A DNA stretch of 64,000 nucleotides from Streptomyces sp. DvalAA-14. GTDB taxonomy: Bacteria; Actinomycetota; Actinomycetes; Streptomycetales; Streptomycetaceae. The notes beneath the pieces are model-generated. The model searched no databases, was not told where the DNA came from, and was given only the letters and a program-made list of their open reading frames with translations. Shown here in pieces: positions 8,862 to 15,966 of this stretch (positions are counted from its first letter, which is position 1; each line of letters begins with the position of its first letter). The position numbers and the translations under genes are program-made. The stretch covers positions 17,998-81,997 of the forward strand of contig NZ_FMCH01000356.1 in NCBI RefSeq assembly GCF_900091855.1. The letters are read 5' to 3'.

Positions 8862-9836
8862 GTGCAGGAGACGCGCCTCGACACCGCTCGGATCCGGGCG
8901 GCCCGCCAGGTGATCGACCCGATATTTCTCGACACTCCGCTGTACCGCTGCGAGGCGCTGGAGCCCGCCCTCGGGTGCATGGTGAGCATCAAGCTGGAGA
9001 CGGCCAACCCGGTGCGCAGCTTCAAGGCCCGCGGCACCGAAGTCGTCGCCGGCCTGCTCGCCGGCAGCGGCTCGCCGGCCGTGGTGTGCGCCAGCGCGGG
9101 CAACCTCGGCCAGGCCCTCGCCTGGTCCGGTCGCGGCCGGGGGCTCGACGTGACCGTGGTGGCGTCCCGCTTCGCGACGGTGGCCAAGCTCGATCGCATC
9201 CGGGCGCTGGACGCCCGGTTGGAGCTGGTGGACGGCGACCACGAGCTGGCTCGTGAGCGGGCGGCGGACATCGCGCGACGCGACGGCATCCGGCTGGTCG
9301 AGGACAGTCTGGACATCGAGACCTGCGAGGGCGCGGCGACCATCGGCCTGGAACTGGCCGCCGCCGCGGCGTCGTTCGACGCCGTCCTGATCGCTCTCGG
9401 AGGCGGCGCGCTGGCCACGGGCGTGGGTCATGTGCTGAAGGCTTGCGCACCCGGTGTCGAGGTGATCTGCGTCCAGCCGCTGGGCGCACCGGCGATGACG
9501 CGCTCGTGGCGCGGGCGGCGCGTCGTGACCACCGATTCGACCGACACCATCGCTGACGGCGTCGCCGGCCGTCGCCCCATCGCGGCCGTCCTGGACGACC
9601 TCCTCCTGGTCGCCGACGACGCCGTCCTGGTCCGGGAGGCGTCGATCACCGCCGGTATGCGGATGCTCCTCCAACACGCCGGCCTCGTCGTCGAACCGTC
9701 GGCGGCGCTCGGCATCGCCGCCATCCTCGAAGACCGTGAGCGCTTCGCCGGACGACATGTCGTCACCATCGTCTGCGGCAGCAACGTCGACATGGACGCC
9801 TACCACCGCTGGGTCGGTGCGGCTCCCCCACCCTGA
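8862..9836 (+). CDS. PLP-dependent threonine/serine dehydratase-like enzyme (fold type II)
   Basis: A 324-residue tryptophan-synthase-beta-fold enzyme, cytosolic, most similar in layout to threonine dehydratases and serine racemases. The PLP lysine lies in SFKARGTE (about residue 49), a cofactor-contact segment reads CASAGNLGQALAW, and the phosphate-binding glycine loop reads ALGGGALATG. The reaction would be deamination or beta-elimination of a hydroxy-amino acid; the exact substrate is not evident. No C-terminal ACT domain is present, so it is not the allosteric biosynthetic IlvA. The GTG at 8862 has no Shine-Dalgarno but TACGCT ends eight bases upstream, which suggests a leaderless transcript. 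The next gene is a separately controlled regulator. Confidence 0.88.
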   Translation: MQETRLDTARIRAARQVIDPIFLDTPLYRCEALEPALGCMVSIKLETANPVRSFKARGTEVVAGLLAGSGSPAVVCASAGNLGQALAWSGRGRGLDVTVVASRFATVAKLDRIRALDARLELVDGDHELARERAADIARRDGIRLVEDSLDIETCEGAATIGLELAAAAASFDAVLIALGGGALATGVGHVLKACAPGVEVICVQPLGAPAMTRSWRGRRVVTTDSTDTIADGVAGRRPIAAVLDDLLLVADDAVLVREASITAGMRMLLQHAGLVVEPSAALGIAAILEDRERFAGRHVVTIVCGSNVDMDAYHRWVGAAPPP

Positions 9837-9862
9837 GCTCGCCCGGGCCGCTCCGGGGCACG

Positions 9863-9892
9863 GGCCGCACCCGGCCGCACCCGGCCGCACCC
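9863..9892 (+). repeat. Three tandem copies of the decamer GGCCGCACCC
   Basis: Exact threefold 10-bp tandem repeat followed by a diverged fourth copy, in the gap after the PLP enzyme gene. Probably replication slippage; one copy per helical turn. Confidence 0.85.
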
Positions 9893-9943
9893 GGCCGGAC
9901 CGGGCAGCCCCGGCAGCACCCCGCGCGCTGGCGCGATCAAACA

Positions 9944-9964
9944 TAGGACGTTAGGATGTCCTAA
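9944..9964 (+). promoter_or_regulatory. Palindromic operator for the FadR-type regulator/CynX exporter pair
   Basis: TTAGGATGTCCTAA at 9951-9964 is a perfect palindrome with a two-base centre, and another TAGGAC copy at 9944-9949 lies directly upstream, giving three half sites (TAGGAC, TAGGAT, GTCCTA). It sits about 80 bases before the GTG of a GntR/FadR-family regulator, where autoregulatory operators of that family usually occur. Binding by that regulator is inference. Confidence 0.7.
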
Positions 9965-9993
9965 ACATGGGATGACCGGCAGAATCCGGGCGA

Positions 9994-10037
9994 TATCAAC
10001 CCAGTATCAGCGCAGTATCAACGCAGAATCACGCGAG
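9994..10037 (+). repeat. Four-unit 11-nt tandem repeat in the regulator leader
   Basis: Units TATCAACCCAG, TATCAGCGCAG, TATCAACGCAG and a diverged AATCACGCGAG follow one another without gaps between the palindromic operator and the GTG start. The last unit supplies part of the ribosome-binding GAGG. An 11-bp period is close to one DNA turn, so the units would all face the same side. Confidence 0.8.
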
Positions 10038-10043
10038 GCTCAC

Positions 10044-10793
10044 GTGCCCATTCGAACCACCGAACGCGCCAACCTGGTCGACCAGGTGATCGAGCAACTC
10101 CGCAGCCTGATCGAATCCGGTGAGTGGGCGATCGGCGCGAAGATCCCCGCTGAACCCGTGCTCAGCGAGATGCTCGGTGTCGGCCGCAACACCGTGCGCG
10201 AGGCGGTGCGCGCGCTCGGTTACAGCGGGATGCTGGAGGCCAGGCAGGGCGACGGCACCTATGTGCGCGCGGCCGACGCCCTCGGCGCCGCCCTACGGCG
10301 CAGGCTGCGGCACGCCGGGCTGCTGGAGGCGCTGGAGGTCCGCTCGGGTCTGGAGCGCGATGCCGTCCGCCTGGCCGCCGCCCGCCGCGACGACGACGAC
10401 CTCGCCGCGCTCCGCGACACGCTGCGCGAGCGGGCCGCGGCCTGGGGGTCCGGCCACACCGACGCGGCCGTCCGCGCCGACATCGCCTTCCACCGGGCGG
10501 TGGTGGCCGCCGCCCACAACGGCATCCTCGCCGACCTGTACAGCAGCCTCACCGACGCGCTGAGCGCGATCGTCGCCTCGGTCCTCGACGCGCCGCTGCC
10601 CCCCGGCCGGCGCTGCCGCCAGGACACCCACCACGACGCCCTGGTCGAGGCGATCGCCGCCGCCGATCCCGACGCCGCGGTCGCCTGCGTCGACGAGTAC
10701 ATCGAGGAAGCGGTGGCCTCCGTGCGGGCCCTGCTGGACGCGGACCCGCCGCCGTTGCGGCGTGCCGCCGAGGAAGAGGACGGTGCGCGATGA
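10044..10793 (+). CDS. GntR/FadR-family transcriptional regulator
   Basis: A 249-residue DNA-binding repressor. The N-terminal winged helix spans about residues 5-75 (VIEQLRSLIESGEWAIG, then the recognition helix GRNTVREAVRALGYSGMLEA and the wing RQGDGTYV). The C-terminal all-helical FCD effector domain follows (ALEVRSGLERDAVRLAA, the DIAFHRAVVAAAHN metal/ligand motif, and HHDALVEAIAAADPDAA). The start GTG 10044 has CGAGG six bases upstream; the frame stays open further left through the 11-nt repeats, without family similarity. Its stop overlaps the start of the exporter gene by four bases (ATGA), so the two are translationally coupled, and the likely effector is whatever that exporter carries. 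The palindrome at 9951-9964 is the probable self-operator. Confidence 0.92.
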   Translation: MPIRTTERANLVDQVIEQLRSLIESGEWAIGAKIPAEPVLSEMLGVGRNTVREAVRALGYSGMLEARQGDGTYVRAADALGAALRRRLRHAGLLEALEVRSGLERDAVRLAAARRDDDDLAALRDTLRERAAAWGSGHTDAAVRADIAFHRAVVAAAHNGILADLYSSLTDALSAIVASVLDAPLPPGRRCRQDTHHDALVEAIAAADPDAAVACVDEYIEEAVASVRALLDADPPPLRRAAEEEDGAR

Positions 10794-12061
10794 CCACCGC
10801 CCCGAACCGCCGGGCCGGCGGGCAGGTGCGCCCGGACGCCCTCCTGCCGGTGGATCGGGCCCGGCCGCCGGTCGCGAAGGCCGGCGTCCTGCTCGCCGTC
10901 GGCATCATGGTCCTGGCGCTCAATCTGCGCACGTCGATCGTCGCCGTCTCCCCGATGCTCGACACCATCCGGCACGACACCGGCATGTCGACCGCCGCGG
11001 CCGGTCTGCTCACGACGCTGCCACTGCTGTGCTTCGGCCTGCTCGCACCGCTGGTGCCCCGGCTGGGACGCCGGTTCGGCACCGAGCCGGTCCTGCTCGC
11101 CACCATGGTGACCATCTGCGCCGGCACCGCGCTGCGCCTGGTCCCCTCCGCACCCGCGCTGCTGGGCGGCACCGTCGTGATCGGCGCGGGCATCGCGGTC
11201 GCGAACGTGCTGCTGCCCGGGCTGATCAAGCGGGAGTTCGGCTCGCGGGTCGGCCTCATGACCGGGCTCTACTCGATGTCGCTGTCCCTCGGCGCCGCGC
11301 TCGCGGCCGGTATCACCGTCCCGCTGGGCCGCCTCGCACACACCGACTGGCGGACGACGCTGGCGATGTGGGGTCTGCTCGCGGTGGTCGGGCTGATCGT
11401 GTGGGCTCCCCAGGTGCGCCGCCGCACCCGGCGGGCGGCGACCGGGGTCGGTGCGGCGGTCCGGCCGGTACGCGGCCTGTGGCGCCATCCGGTCGCCTGG
11501 CTGGTCACCGCGTTCATGGGCCTGCAGTCCCTCGGGTTCTACGCCCTCACCGCGTACCTGCCCACCGTGCTGACCGACGCGGGCATGTCGCAGGATTCGG
11601 CGGGGTGGATGCTGTCCCTGGCGAATCTGCTGGGCATCGTGGGCGCGTTCTGCGCGCCGGTGCTGGCGGCCCGGGGCGTGCGGCCGGCCGTGCTCGCCAC
11701 GGTCACCACGGTTTTCACGGCGTGCGGTCTCACCGGACTCACCCTCGCGCCGGTCTCGGGCGTCTACGCGTGGATCGTGGTGCTGGGCCTCGGCCAGGGC
11801 GCGACCTTCTCGCTGGCGATGCTCTTCATCGTGCTGCGCGCGCCGGACGGCAGGCACGCGGCACAACTGTCCGGCATGGCGCAGTGCTGCGGTTACCTGC
11901 TGGCGGCGGCCGGGCCGCTGGCCCTGGGCGCCGTCCACCAGATGAGCGGCGGCTGGACCGTGCCGCTCGTGGCCCTGCTCGCCCTGCTCGTACCGCAGAC
12001 CGTCGCGGGCCTCGGTGCGGCTCGAAACCGGCATGCCGCCCCGGAACAGCCGGCGTTGTAG
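10790..12061 (+). CDS. MFS transporter, CynX/NimT family
   Basis: A 423-residue inner-membrane carrier with about twelve hydrophobic segments, beginning near residue 35 (AGVLLAVGIMVLALNLRTSI). LNLRTSIVAVSP in TM1 and the MTGLYSMSLSLGAALAAGIT block of TM5 are hallmarks of the cyanate/nitroimidazole (CynX/NimT) branch of the major facilitator superfamily. Known members move small organic anions, cyanate or 2-nitroimidazole. The ATG overlaps the stop of the upstream FadR-type regulator, so the pair forms a regulator-transporter operon. The substrate is not deducible; no cyanase gene is nearby. Confidence 0.9.
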   Translation: MTTAPNRRAGGQVRPDALLPVDRARPPVAKAGVLLAVGIMVLALNLRTSIVAVSPMLDTIRHDTGMSTAAAGLLTTLPLLCFGLLAPLVPRLGRRFGTEPVLLATMVTICAGTALRLVPSAPALLGGTVVIGAGIAVANVLLPGLIKREFGSRVGLMTGLYSMSLSLGAALAAGITVPLGRLAHTDWRTTLAMWGLLAVVGLIVWAPQVRRRTRRAATGVGAAVRPVRGLWRHPVAWLVTAFMGLQSLGFYALTAYLPTVLTDAGMSQDSAGWMLSLANLLGIVGAFCAPVLAARGVRPAVLATVTTVFTACGLTGLTLAPVSGVYAWIVVLGLGQGATFSLAMLFIVLRAPDGRHAAQLSGMAQCCGYLLAAAGPLALGAVHQMSGGWTVPLVALLALLVPQTVAGLGAARNRHAAPEQPAL

Positions 12062-12255
12062 GCACGGTCCGCCGCGTCCGGCCGGCCCGAAAACGGGTGG
12101 AGCCGCCCTCCCGTGCGGCGTTAGCGTGCTCCCACCCGCAGCCACCCCGTCAAGGACGTGCCGTTGTACACCCGATGAGACCCCCGAGCGCTGATCCGTC
12201 GCGCGTCGCGCAACCGCGCCGCGCTCCTTTCCGCTGCGGTCCTCTCACGGAACCG

Positions 12256-12597
12256 GTGTTGCCTGTGTCCACAACCTGGGTGGTCGTGCCCACCTGCCTG
12301 CCGATCGTTCTCCGCCGTTGCCACCGCTGCGCCGCCGGGCGCTGCCGGGTGAACGGCGCGTCCCGCGGCGACGCCGATCACCTGCTCCTCGACGGCTGGC
12401 GCCTCGCGCTGTGCCCGGGGTGCGGGTGCGCCACCGGGCCCGCTGCCCTGGAGCGGCTGAATGTGCGCTCCCCGCTGCCCGCGCGCCAGGACCCGCCGGT
12501 ACGGCGCCGCACCGTGGGCGGCCCGGGTCGGAGCGACCGGCCGGCCTGGCAGTCGCCGTACGGTCCGCCGCCGCACCGGGCACACCGGGGCCGGTAG
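12256..12597 (+). pseudogene. Truncated DUF1062 protein remnant
   Basis: The N-terminal reading TTWVVVPTCLPIVLRRCHRC, the second Cys pair CPGCGC and the following LERLNVRSPLPA match the opening half of DUF1062 proteins (a W-V-PT-LP start, two CxxC zinc-like pairs, ERV.VRS..P). Intact members are roughly 170-200 residues and continue into a long helical region; here the family match stops after about 75 residues and is replaced by Arg/Pro-rich sequence to the stop at 12595-12597. No compensating frame continues the family. I read it as a remnant. An in-frame ATG at 12175 would lengthen it without adding similarity. Confidence 0.55.
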
Positions 12598-12701
12598 GCG
12601 CGCGGGCCGGTGTTGGCCAGGCCGCCGGCCACGGTGCCGTACGGGCACCTCTGCGGCCGGTGCGACTGATCTCGCCAGGGGTTTCGGCCTCTGCCGACCA
12701 G

Positions 12702-12740
12702 GGCCGCCCGCCGGCGTGAAGGCTCACGCGGCGGGCGGCC
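12702..12740. terminator. Strong hairpin between the DUF1062 remnant and chitinase
   Basis: GGCCGCCCGCC plus GCGTGA pairs with TCACGC plus GGCGGGCGGCC around an AGGC loop, with one bulged G. It lies downstream of genes on both strands, so it may act in both directions. No T tract. Confidence 0.65.
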
Positions 12741-12850
12741 GTCGGACGTTCCCCGACGGGCGGACGTGGTCGGGGCGGAGCACCGTGGTGCGGGCCGGCG
12801 GCCGGCTCGGACGCCGCCGTCCGGCTCCGCACACGACCGGCCGACGGGTC

Positions 12851-14569
12851 CTAGCCGAGAGTGAAGTCGTCGGCGGTGACCGCGCCCAGGCCGTACCAGC
12901 CGTGGACGTAGACGGTGACGCTCCCGCTGCTGCCGGTGGTGAAGGTGGTGGTCAGCTGGTTCCAACTCGCGCTGTTGGACCAGGTGCTGGCGGTGGCGCC
13001 GCCGCTGACGCCGATGTAGGAGTAGGGGCCCTGGACCCAAGCGGTAAGCGTGTAGCTGTGGTTGGGGGACAGCGTGACGCTCTGGTCGCATTCGCCGGTG
13101 CTGCTGGCGCTGGGCGTGATCTGCAGGGCGTGGCTGCCGGTGTGGACCGGGCCGGAGACGACCGCGCCGCCGCTCGCGCAGGTCCAGGGGCTGAGGCTGC
13201 CGGTCTCGAAGCCCGCGTTGGCCAGCGGGCCCCCGCCGCCCCCTCCCCCGCCGGTGGTGCCGGTGACGGTGAGCGTGTAGGTCGCGCTGTGGCTGCCGGT
13301 CGAGGCACTGCCCGTGACCGTGATCGGGTAGGTGCCGGCGGGCACCGACGAGCCGACCGTCGCCTTCAGCATCGAGGTGCCGCCGGATGTGACGGACGCG
13401 GGGCTGAAGGCGACGCCGACCCCGGAGGGCGCGCCGGCGGCGGAAAGGCTCACGGACTCGGCGCTGCCGGCCGCGACGGCTGTGGACACGGTCGTACTGG
13501 CGGAGCCGCCCTGGGCGGCCGACCCGGAGCCCGGCGACACGGACAGCGAGAAGTCACTGGTCGTACCGCCGCCGCCACCGCCGCCGCCCGATGTGCCCTC
13601 GTACGGCACGAACTTGTCGGTGAAGGCGAGGCTGCTCTGGCTGATCTCACTGCACGTGGACAGCGAGTTGGCGCTGCCGCTGCACGGCTGGTCGCGGTTG
13701 GCCGACCAGAACGCCAGCCGTCCGACGCCGTTCTGCGCGGCGAAGGTCTCGACGGTCTGGGCGTCCGCCAGGGTGAAGGTGGAGCCGTCGTCGTTCTTGC
13801 CGATCATCGGGGTGATCCCGAGGTTGGCGTAGGTGTAGCCGGAGTCGACGGACTTCATCTGCGCCAGTGTCGCCTGGGCGGCGGAGACCGAGCCCTGGCC
13901 CATCTCGGTGCCGGCGCCGGCGTAGTAGTCCATGGTCATGATGTTGACCACGTCGATCTTGATGCCGGCGTTCTTGGCGGCCTTGAGGATGTTGACGCCG
14001 TCATTGGTCAACCCGTTGGCCAGCACCGGCAGGGTCATCGAGAACTGCAGGCCGGGATTCGACGCCTTGAGGTCCTTCATCGCCTGCATCTGGCGGGCCG
14101 CGGCGGCGGTGTCCGCGATGGCCGCGCCCTCGATGTCGAAATCGAGCTGACTGACGCCGTAGTCGTTGATGATGGCCTGGTAACCGGCGTCGATGCTGCT
14201 CTGGTTGGAGCAGGTCCAGGCGAGCGCCAGGCCGCTCGCACCGCCCGAGGAGATGATGACGGAGGCGCCCTCGGACTTCGCCCGGGCGATCTCGGGGTCG
14301 GTGAAGGAGTCGGCCCCGATGGGGAGTGTGTCGCCCCAGATCTGGGTACAGCCTTCGCCGAGCACGAAAGCGGCGGTGTACGCCTTCAGGTGGTGCCCGG
14401 TGATGGCGGTGTCGAGCAGGCCTTCCTGGCCGTTCGACATGTCGACGTAGGGGGCTACGGAGTAGACGCTGCTCGTTGCGGCGTTGCCGGCCGGTGCCAG
14501 GGCGGCGACCGCGCCGGTGGTCGCGAGCGCCAGCGCGCAGGCGGAAGCGGCAAATCTAGCCAGGTGCAT
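12851..14569 (-). CDS. Secreted GH18 chitinase with C-terminal carbohydrate-binding region
   Basis: A 572-residue secreted endochitinase. The signal peptide covers about residues 1-31 (FAASACALALATTGAVAALA, ending near GNAATS). The GH18 barrel spans about 32-325; the catalytic motif reads LDFDIEG, giving the D-x-D-x-E acid/base glutamate, and the YVDMSNG and MTMDYYAG strands fit. Then follow a poly-Gly linker, an Ig-like domain (DFSLSVSPGSGSAAQGGSAS), a second Gly linker and a C-terminal CBM-like jelly roll (NAGFETGSLSPWTC). ATG 14569 has GAGGGG eight bases upstream; the longer frame to 14662 is not needed. It is a single gene with DasR-like operator sequences upstream at 14638-14688, consistent with induction by chitin products. 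Confidence 0.93.
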   Translation of the reverse strand: MHLARFAASACALALATTGAVAALAPAGNAATSSVYSVAPYVDMSNGQEGLLDTAITGHHLKAYTAAFVLGEGCTQIWGDTLPIGADSFTDPEIARAKSEGASVIISSGGASGLALAWTCSNQSSIDAGYQAIINDYGVSQLDFDIEGAAIADTAAAARQMQAMKDLKASNPGLQFSMTLPVLANGLTNDGVNILKAAKNAGIKIDVVNIMTMDYYAGAGTEMGQGSVSAAQATLAQMKSVDSGYTYANLGITPMIGKNDDGSTFTLADAQTVETFAAQNGVGRLAFWSANRDQPCSGSANSLSTCSEISQSSLAFTDKFVPYEGTSGGGGGGGGTTSDFSLSVSPGSGSAAQGGSASTTVSTAVAAGSAESVSLSAAGAPSGVGVAFSPASVTSGGTSMLKATVGSSVPAGTYPITVTGSASTGSHSATYTLTVTGTTGGGGGGGGPLANAGFETGSLSPWTCASGGAVVSGPVHTGSHALQITPSASSTGECDQSVTLSPNHSYTLTAWVQGPYSYIGVSGGATASTWSNSASWNQLTTTFTTGSSGSVTVYVHGWYGLGAVTADDFTLG

Positions 14570-14637
14570 GACATGACCCCTCGTGGGGCTGCCCGATGGG
14601 CAGGGAGTGGTGGGGGTGTTGGCGCCCAGGCCTGGCG

Positions 14638-14651
14638 TTGGTACATACCAA
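14638..14651 (-). promoter_or_regulatory. Palindrome TTGGTACATACCAA upstream of chitinase
   Basis: Perfect 6-2-6 inverted repeat, 69 bases upstream of the chitinase ATG. Its outer TGGT....ACCA matches the outer part of the DasR-responsive element TGGTCTAGACCA, while the centre differs. DasR (GntR family) represses chitinase genes in Streptomyces. Regulatory role is inference. Confidence 0.55.
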
Positions 14652-14676
14652 ACCGCGTGCAAGCCGTCACGTCAAG

Positions 14677-14688
14677 AGGACTAGACCA
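14677..14688 (-). promoter_or_regulatory. DasR-responsive-element-like site upstream of chitinase
   Basis: AGGACTAGACCA matches the dre core TGGTCTAGACCA at 10 of 12 positions. It lies about 108 bases upstream of the chitinase start and 26 bases beyond the TTGGTACATACCAA palindrome. Confidence 0.55.
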
Positions 14689-14924
14689 ACCCGGGTTCGT
14701 CGGCCGCGACCGGCCGACCGCGAGCGCGGTTCGACGCTCCTGGCGCGCGCCCACCACCGGCTGCGGAACCGCCGACCACCCTTCCGCCGGGCGCCGGTGC
14801 CACCAGCCTTCCCCGAGCACGACCGGCGCCGCCGGGTCCGTGCAGGCGTCCGCTGCTCGAAATCCCCGTCGAGTCGCGGGCGGGAACCGATCGGCGGTCC
14901 GGTCGCGCAACACGGTGGCCCCGG

Positions 14925-15087
14925 TGGCGCCATCTTGGCACCACGACGATGCCACAGCACGGCATCCACCTCGGTCCCATGACGGGTCGAAGTGACTGTC
15001 GTAGGGACAAACATGCAGGTGAGAAGAATTGGCGCCAACCTGGACGCCTGATGGCTCGCCATGGCGCCATAGATGTGCCATGATGGC
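14925..15087 (+). promoter_or_regulatory. Cluster of TGGCGCCA boxes upstream of the ribbon-helix-helix gene
   Basis: Three exact copies of the palindrome TGGCGCCA lie at 14925-14932, 15030-15037 and 15062-15069, and a related palindrome GCCATGATGGC at 15077-15087 ends three bases before the ATG of a ribbon-helix-helix regulator. The second and third copies are 32 bp apart (three turns). No ribosome-binding sequence separates them from the ATG. Autoregulation is inferred. Confidence 0.65.
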
Positions 15088-15090
15088 GTC

Positions 15091-15624
15091 ATGGATCTCA
15101 CGCCCTACGTCGACAACCTTCGGCAGGAGCTCGCCGTTGCCGCGGAGGCCGGCGGCGACGACGCCCGCGCCCTGGCCGAGCGGCTCACCGCCCCCCTGGA
15201 GTCCGCCGCCCGGCTGACCCTCCTCAACGCGCTGTCCGCCGCCATGGGCGAGGTCACCCGGGAGCTGGCGCCGGGCTCGGTCGACGTACGACTGCGCGGA
15301 CTCGACCCGGAGTTCGTGGTGACCGCGCCCCCCGCCCCCGAGCCGTTCCGGGAGGCGCGGGACCAGGTCGCGGCCCCCGCCGCCGGCGGGCCGCCGGAGC
15401 CCGTCAACGCCGACGCCGACGACGGCGCCATGGCGCGGATCAATTTCCGCCTGCCCGCCCACCTCAAGGCCCGCGCCGAGTACGCCGCGACAGCGGAGGG
15501 CCTGTCGGTCAACGCGTGGCTGGTGCGCGCCGTGTCCACAGCCCTCGACGGCGGGGAGCGCGCGGACCCGCCGGGCCGGGTCAGGGACTCCGGCAGCCGG
15601 GGCTTCACCGGCTGGGTCCGCTAG
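15091..15624 (+). CDS. Ribbon-helix-helix (Arc/HicB-antitoxin-like) regulator
   Basis: A 177-residue protein, often labelled HicB-family antitoxin in Streptomyces. The N-terminal helical half (TPYVDNLRQELAVAAEAGG and on) is characteristic of this group; the C-terminal part, after an acidic linker, is an Arc-type RHH fold (INFRLPAHLKARAEYAATAE, then LSVNAWLVRAVSTAL). No HicA toxin lies next to it. In related genomes this gene precedes DUF4097 and a DrrAB-like ABC exporter, as here, so a repressor of that cassette is likely. The stop codon TAG is inside the left end of a MITE, so the C-terminus may have been shortened by the insertion. Palindromic boxes upstream suggest autoregulation. Confidence 0.82.
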   Translation: MDLTPYVDNLRQELAVAAEAGGDDARALAERLTAPLESAARLTLLNALSAAMGEVTRELAPGSVDVRLRGLDPEFVVTAPPAPEPFREARDQVAAPAAGGPPEPVNADADDGAMARINFRLPAHLKARAEYAATAEGLSVNAWLVRAVSTALDGGERADPPGRVRDSGSRGFTGWVR

Positions 15625-15829
15625 GCCGTGTCTGACAAATCCCGCCTGCCCCGCGACGCCTGGCACGCGCGCTCGCTGCGTTGTCGGGGTCGTCCGAGTA
15701 GCCCACTACGAGGACACCCTCCCCCAGCTATCGCTGGGAGGTGCCCCCACCGCCTTGCGATCGCACGCACCAGACGCCGCGGGGCCCCGCCCTGCGGGCG
15801 GACGGCGCTATTTGTCAGACACGGCCTAG
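15621..15829. mobile_element. MITE of about 209 bp with 20-bp perfect terminal inverted repeats
   Basis: Both ends carry CTAGGCCGTGTCTGACAAAT in inverted orientation without mismatch, with CTAG at the outer tips as a probable target-site preference or duplication. The interior holds a small inverted repeat (CTCCCCCAGC...GCTGGGAGG) and no open frame for a transposase. The ends resemble those of actinobacterial IS5-like elements, so it was probably mobilised in trans. It sits exactly at the stop codon of the RHH gene and separates it from the DUF4097 operon. Confidence 0.85.
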
Positions 15830-15882
15830 CAACCGCCGGCTCCCCTCCAACGGGACCGCCGGCCCGCCCCACCTACTTCACC

Positions 15883-15903
15883 GGCGGGATCACCGATCCC
15901 GCC
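15883..15903 (+). promoter_or_regulatory. Hairpin GGCGGGATC-ACC-GATCCCGCC before DUF4097
   Basis: Perfect 9-bp stem with a three-base loop, about 64 bases before the DUF4097 start. A partial direct copy (GCGGGATCACCGA) recurs around 15930-15942. Could be an operator or a leader structure; no T tract follows. Confidence 0.5.
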
Positions 15904-15966
15904 GACGCCCCTCATCACCCGCCCCACCAGCGGGATCACCGACCGAGCCACGAGGACGGAACCTCC

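Noticed and set aside
12461..14995. An 844-codon plus-strand open frame opposite the chitinase gene
   Set aside because: It is the antisense of GH18 with Gly/Arg/Ala-rich non-globular translation and no family match; in GC-rich DNA such frames arise by codon bias.
15641..15809. A transposase or other gene inside the MITE
   Set aside because: No frame longer than a few dozen codons with coding bias; the interior is typical non-coding MITE sequence.
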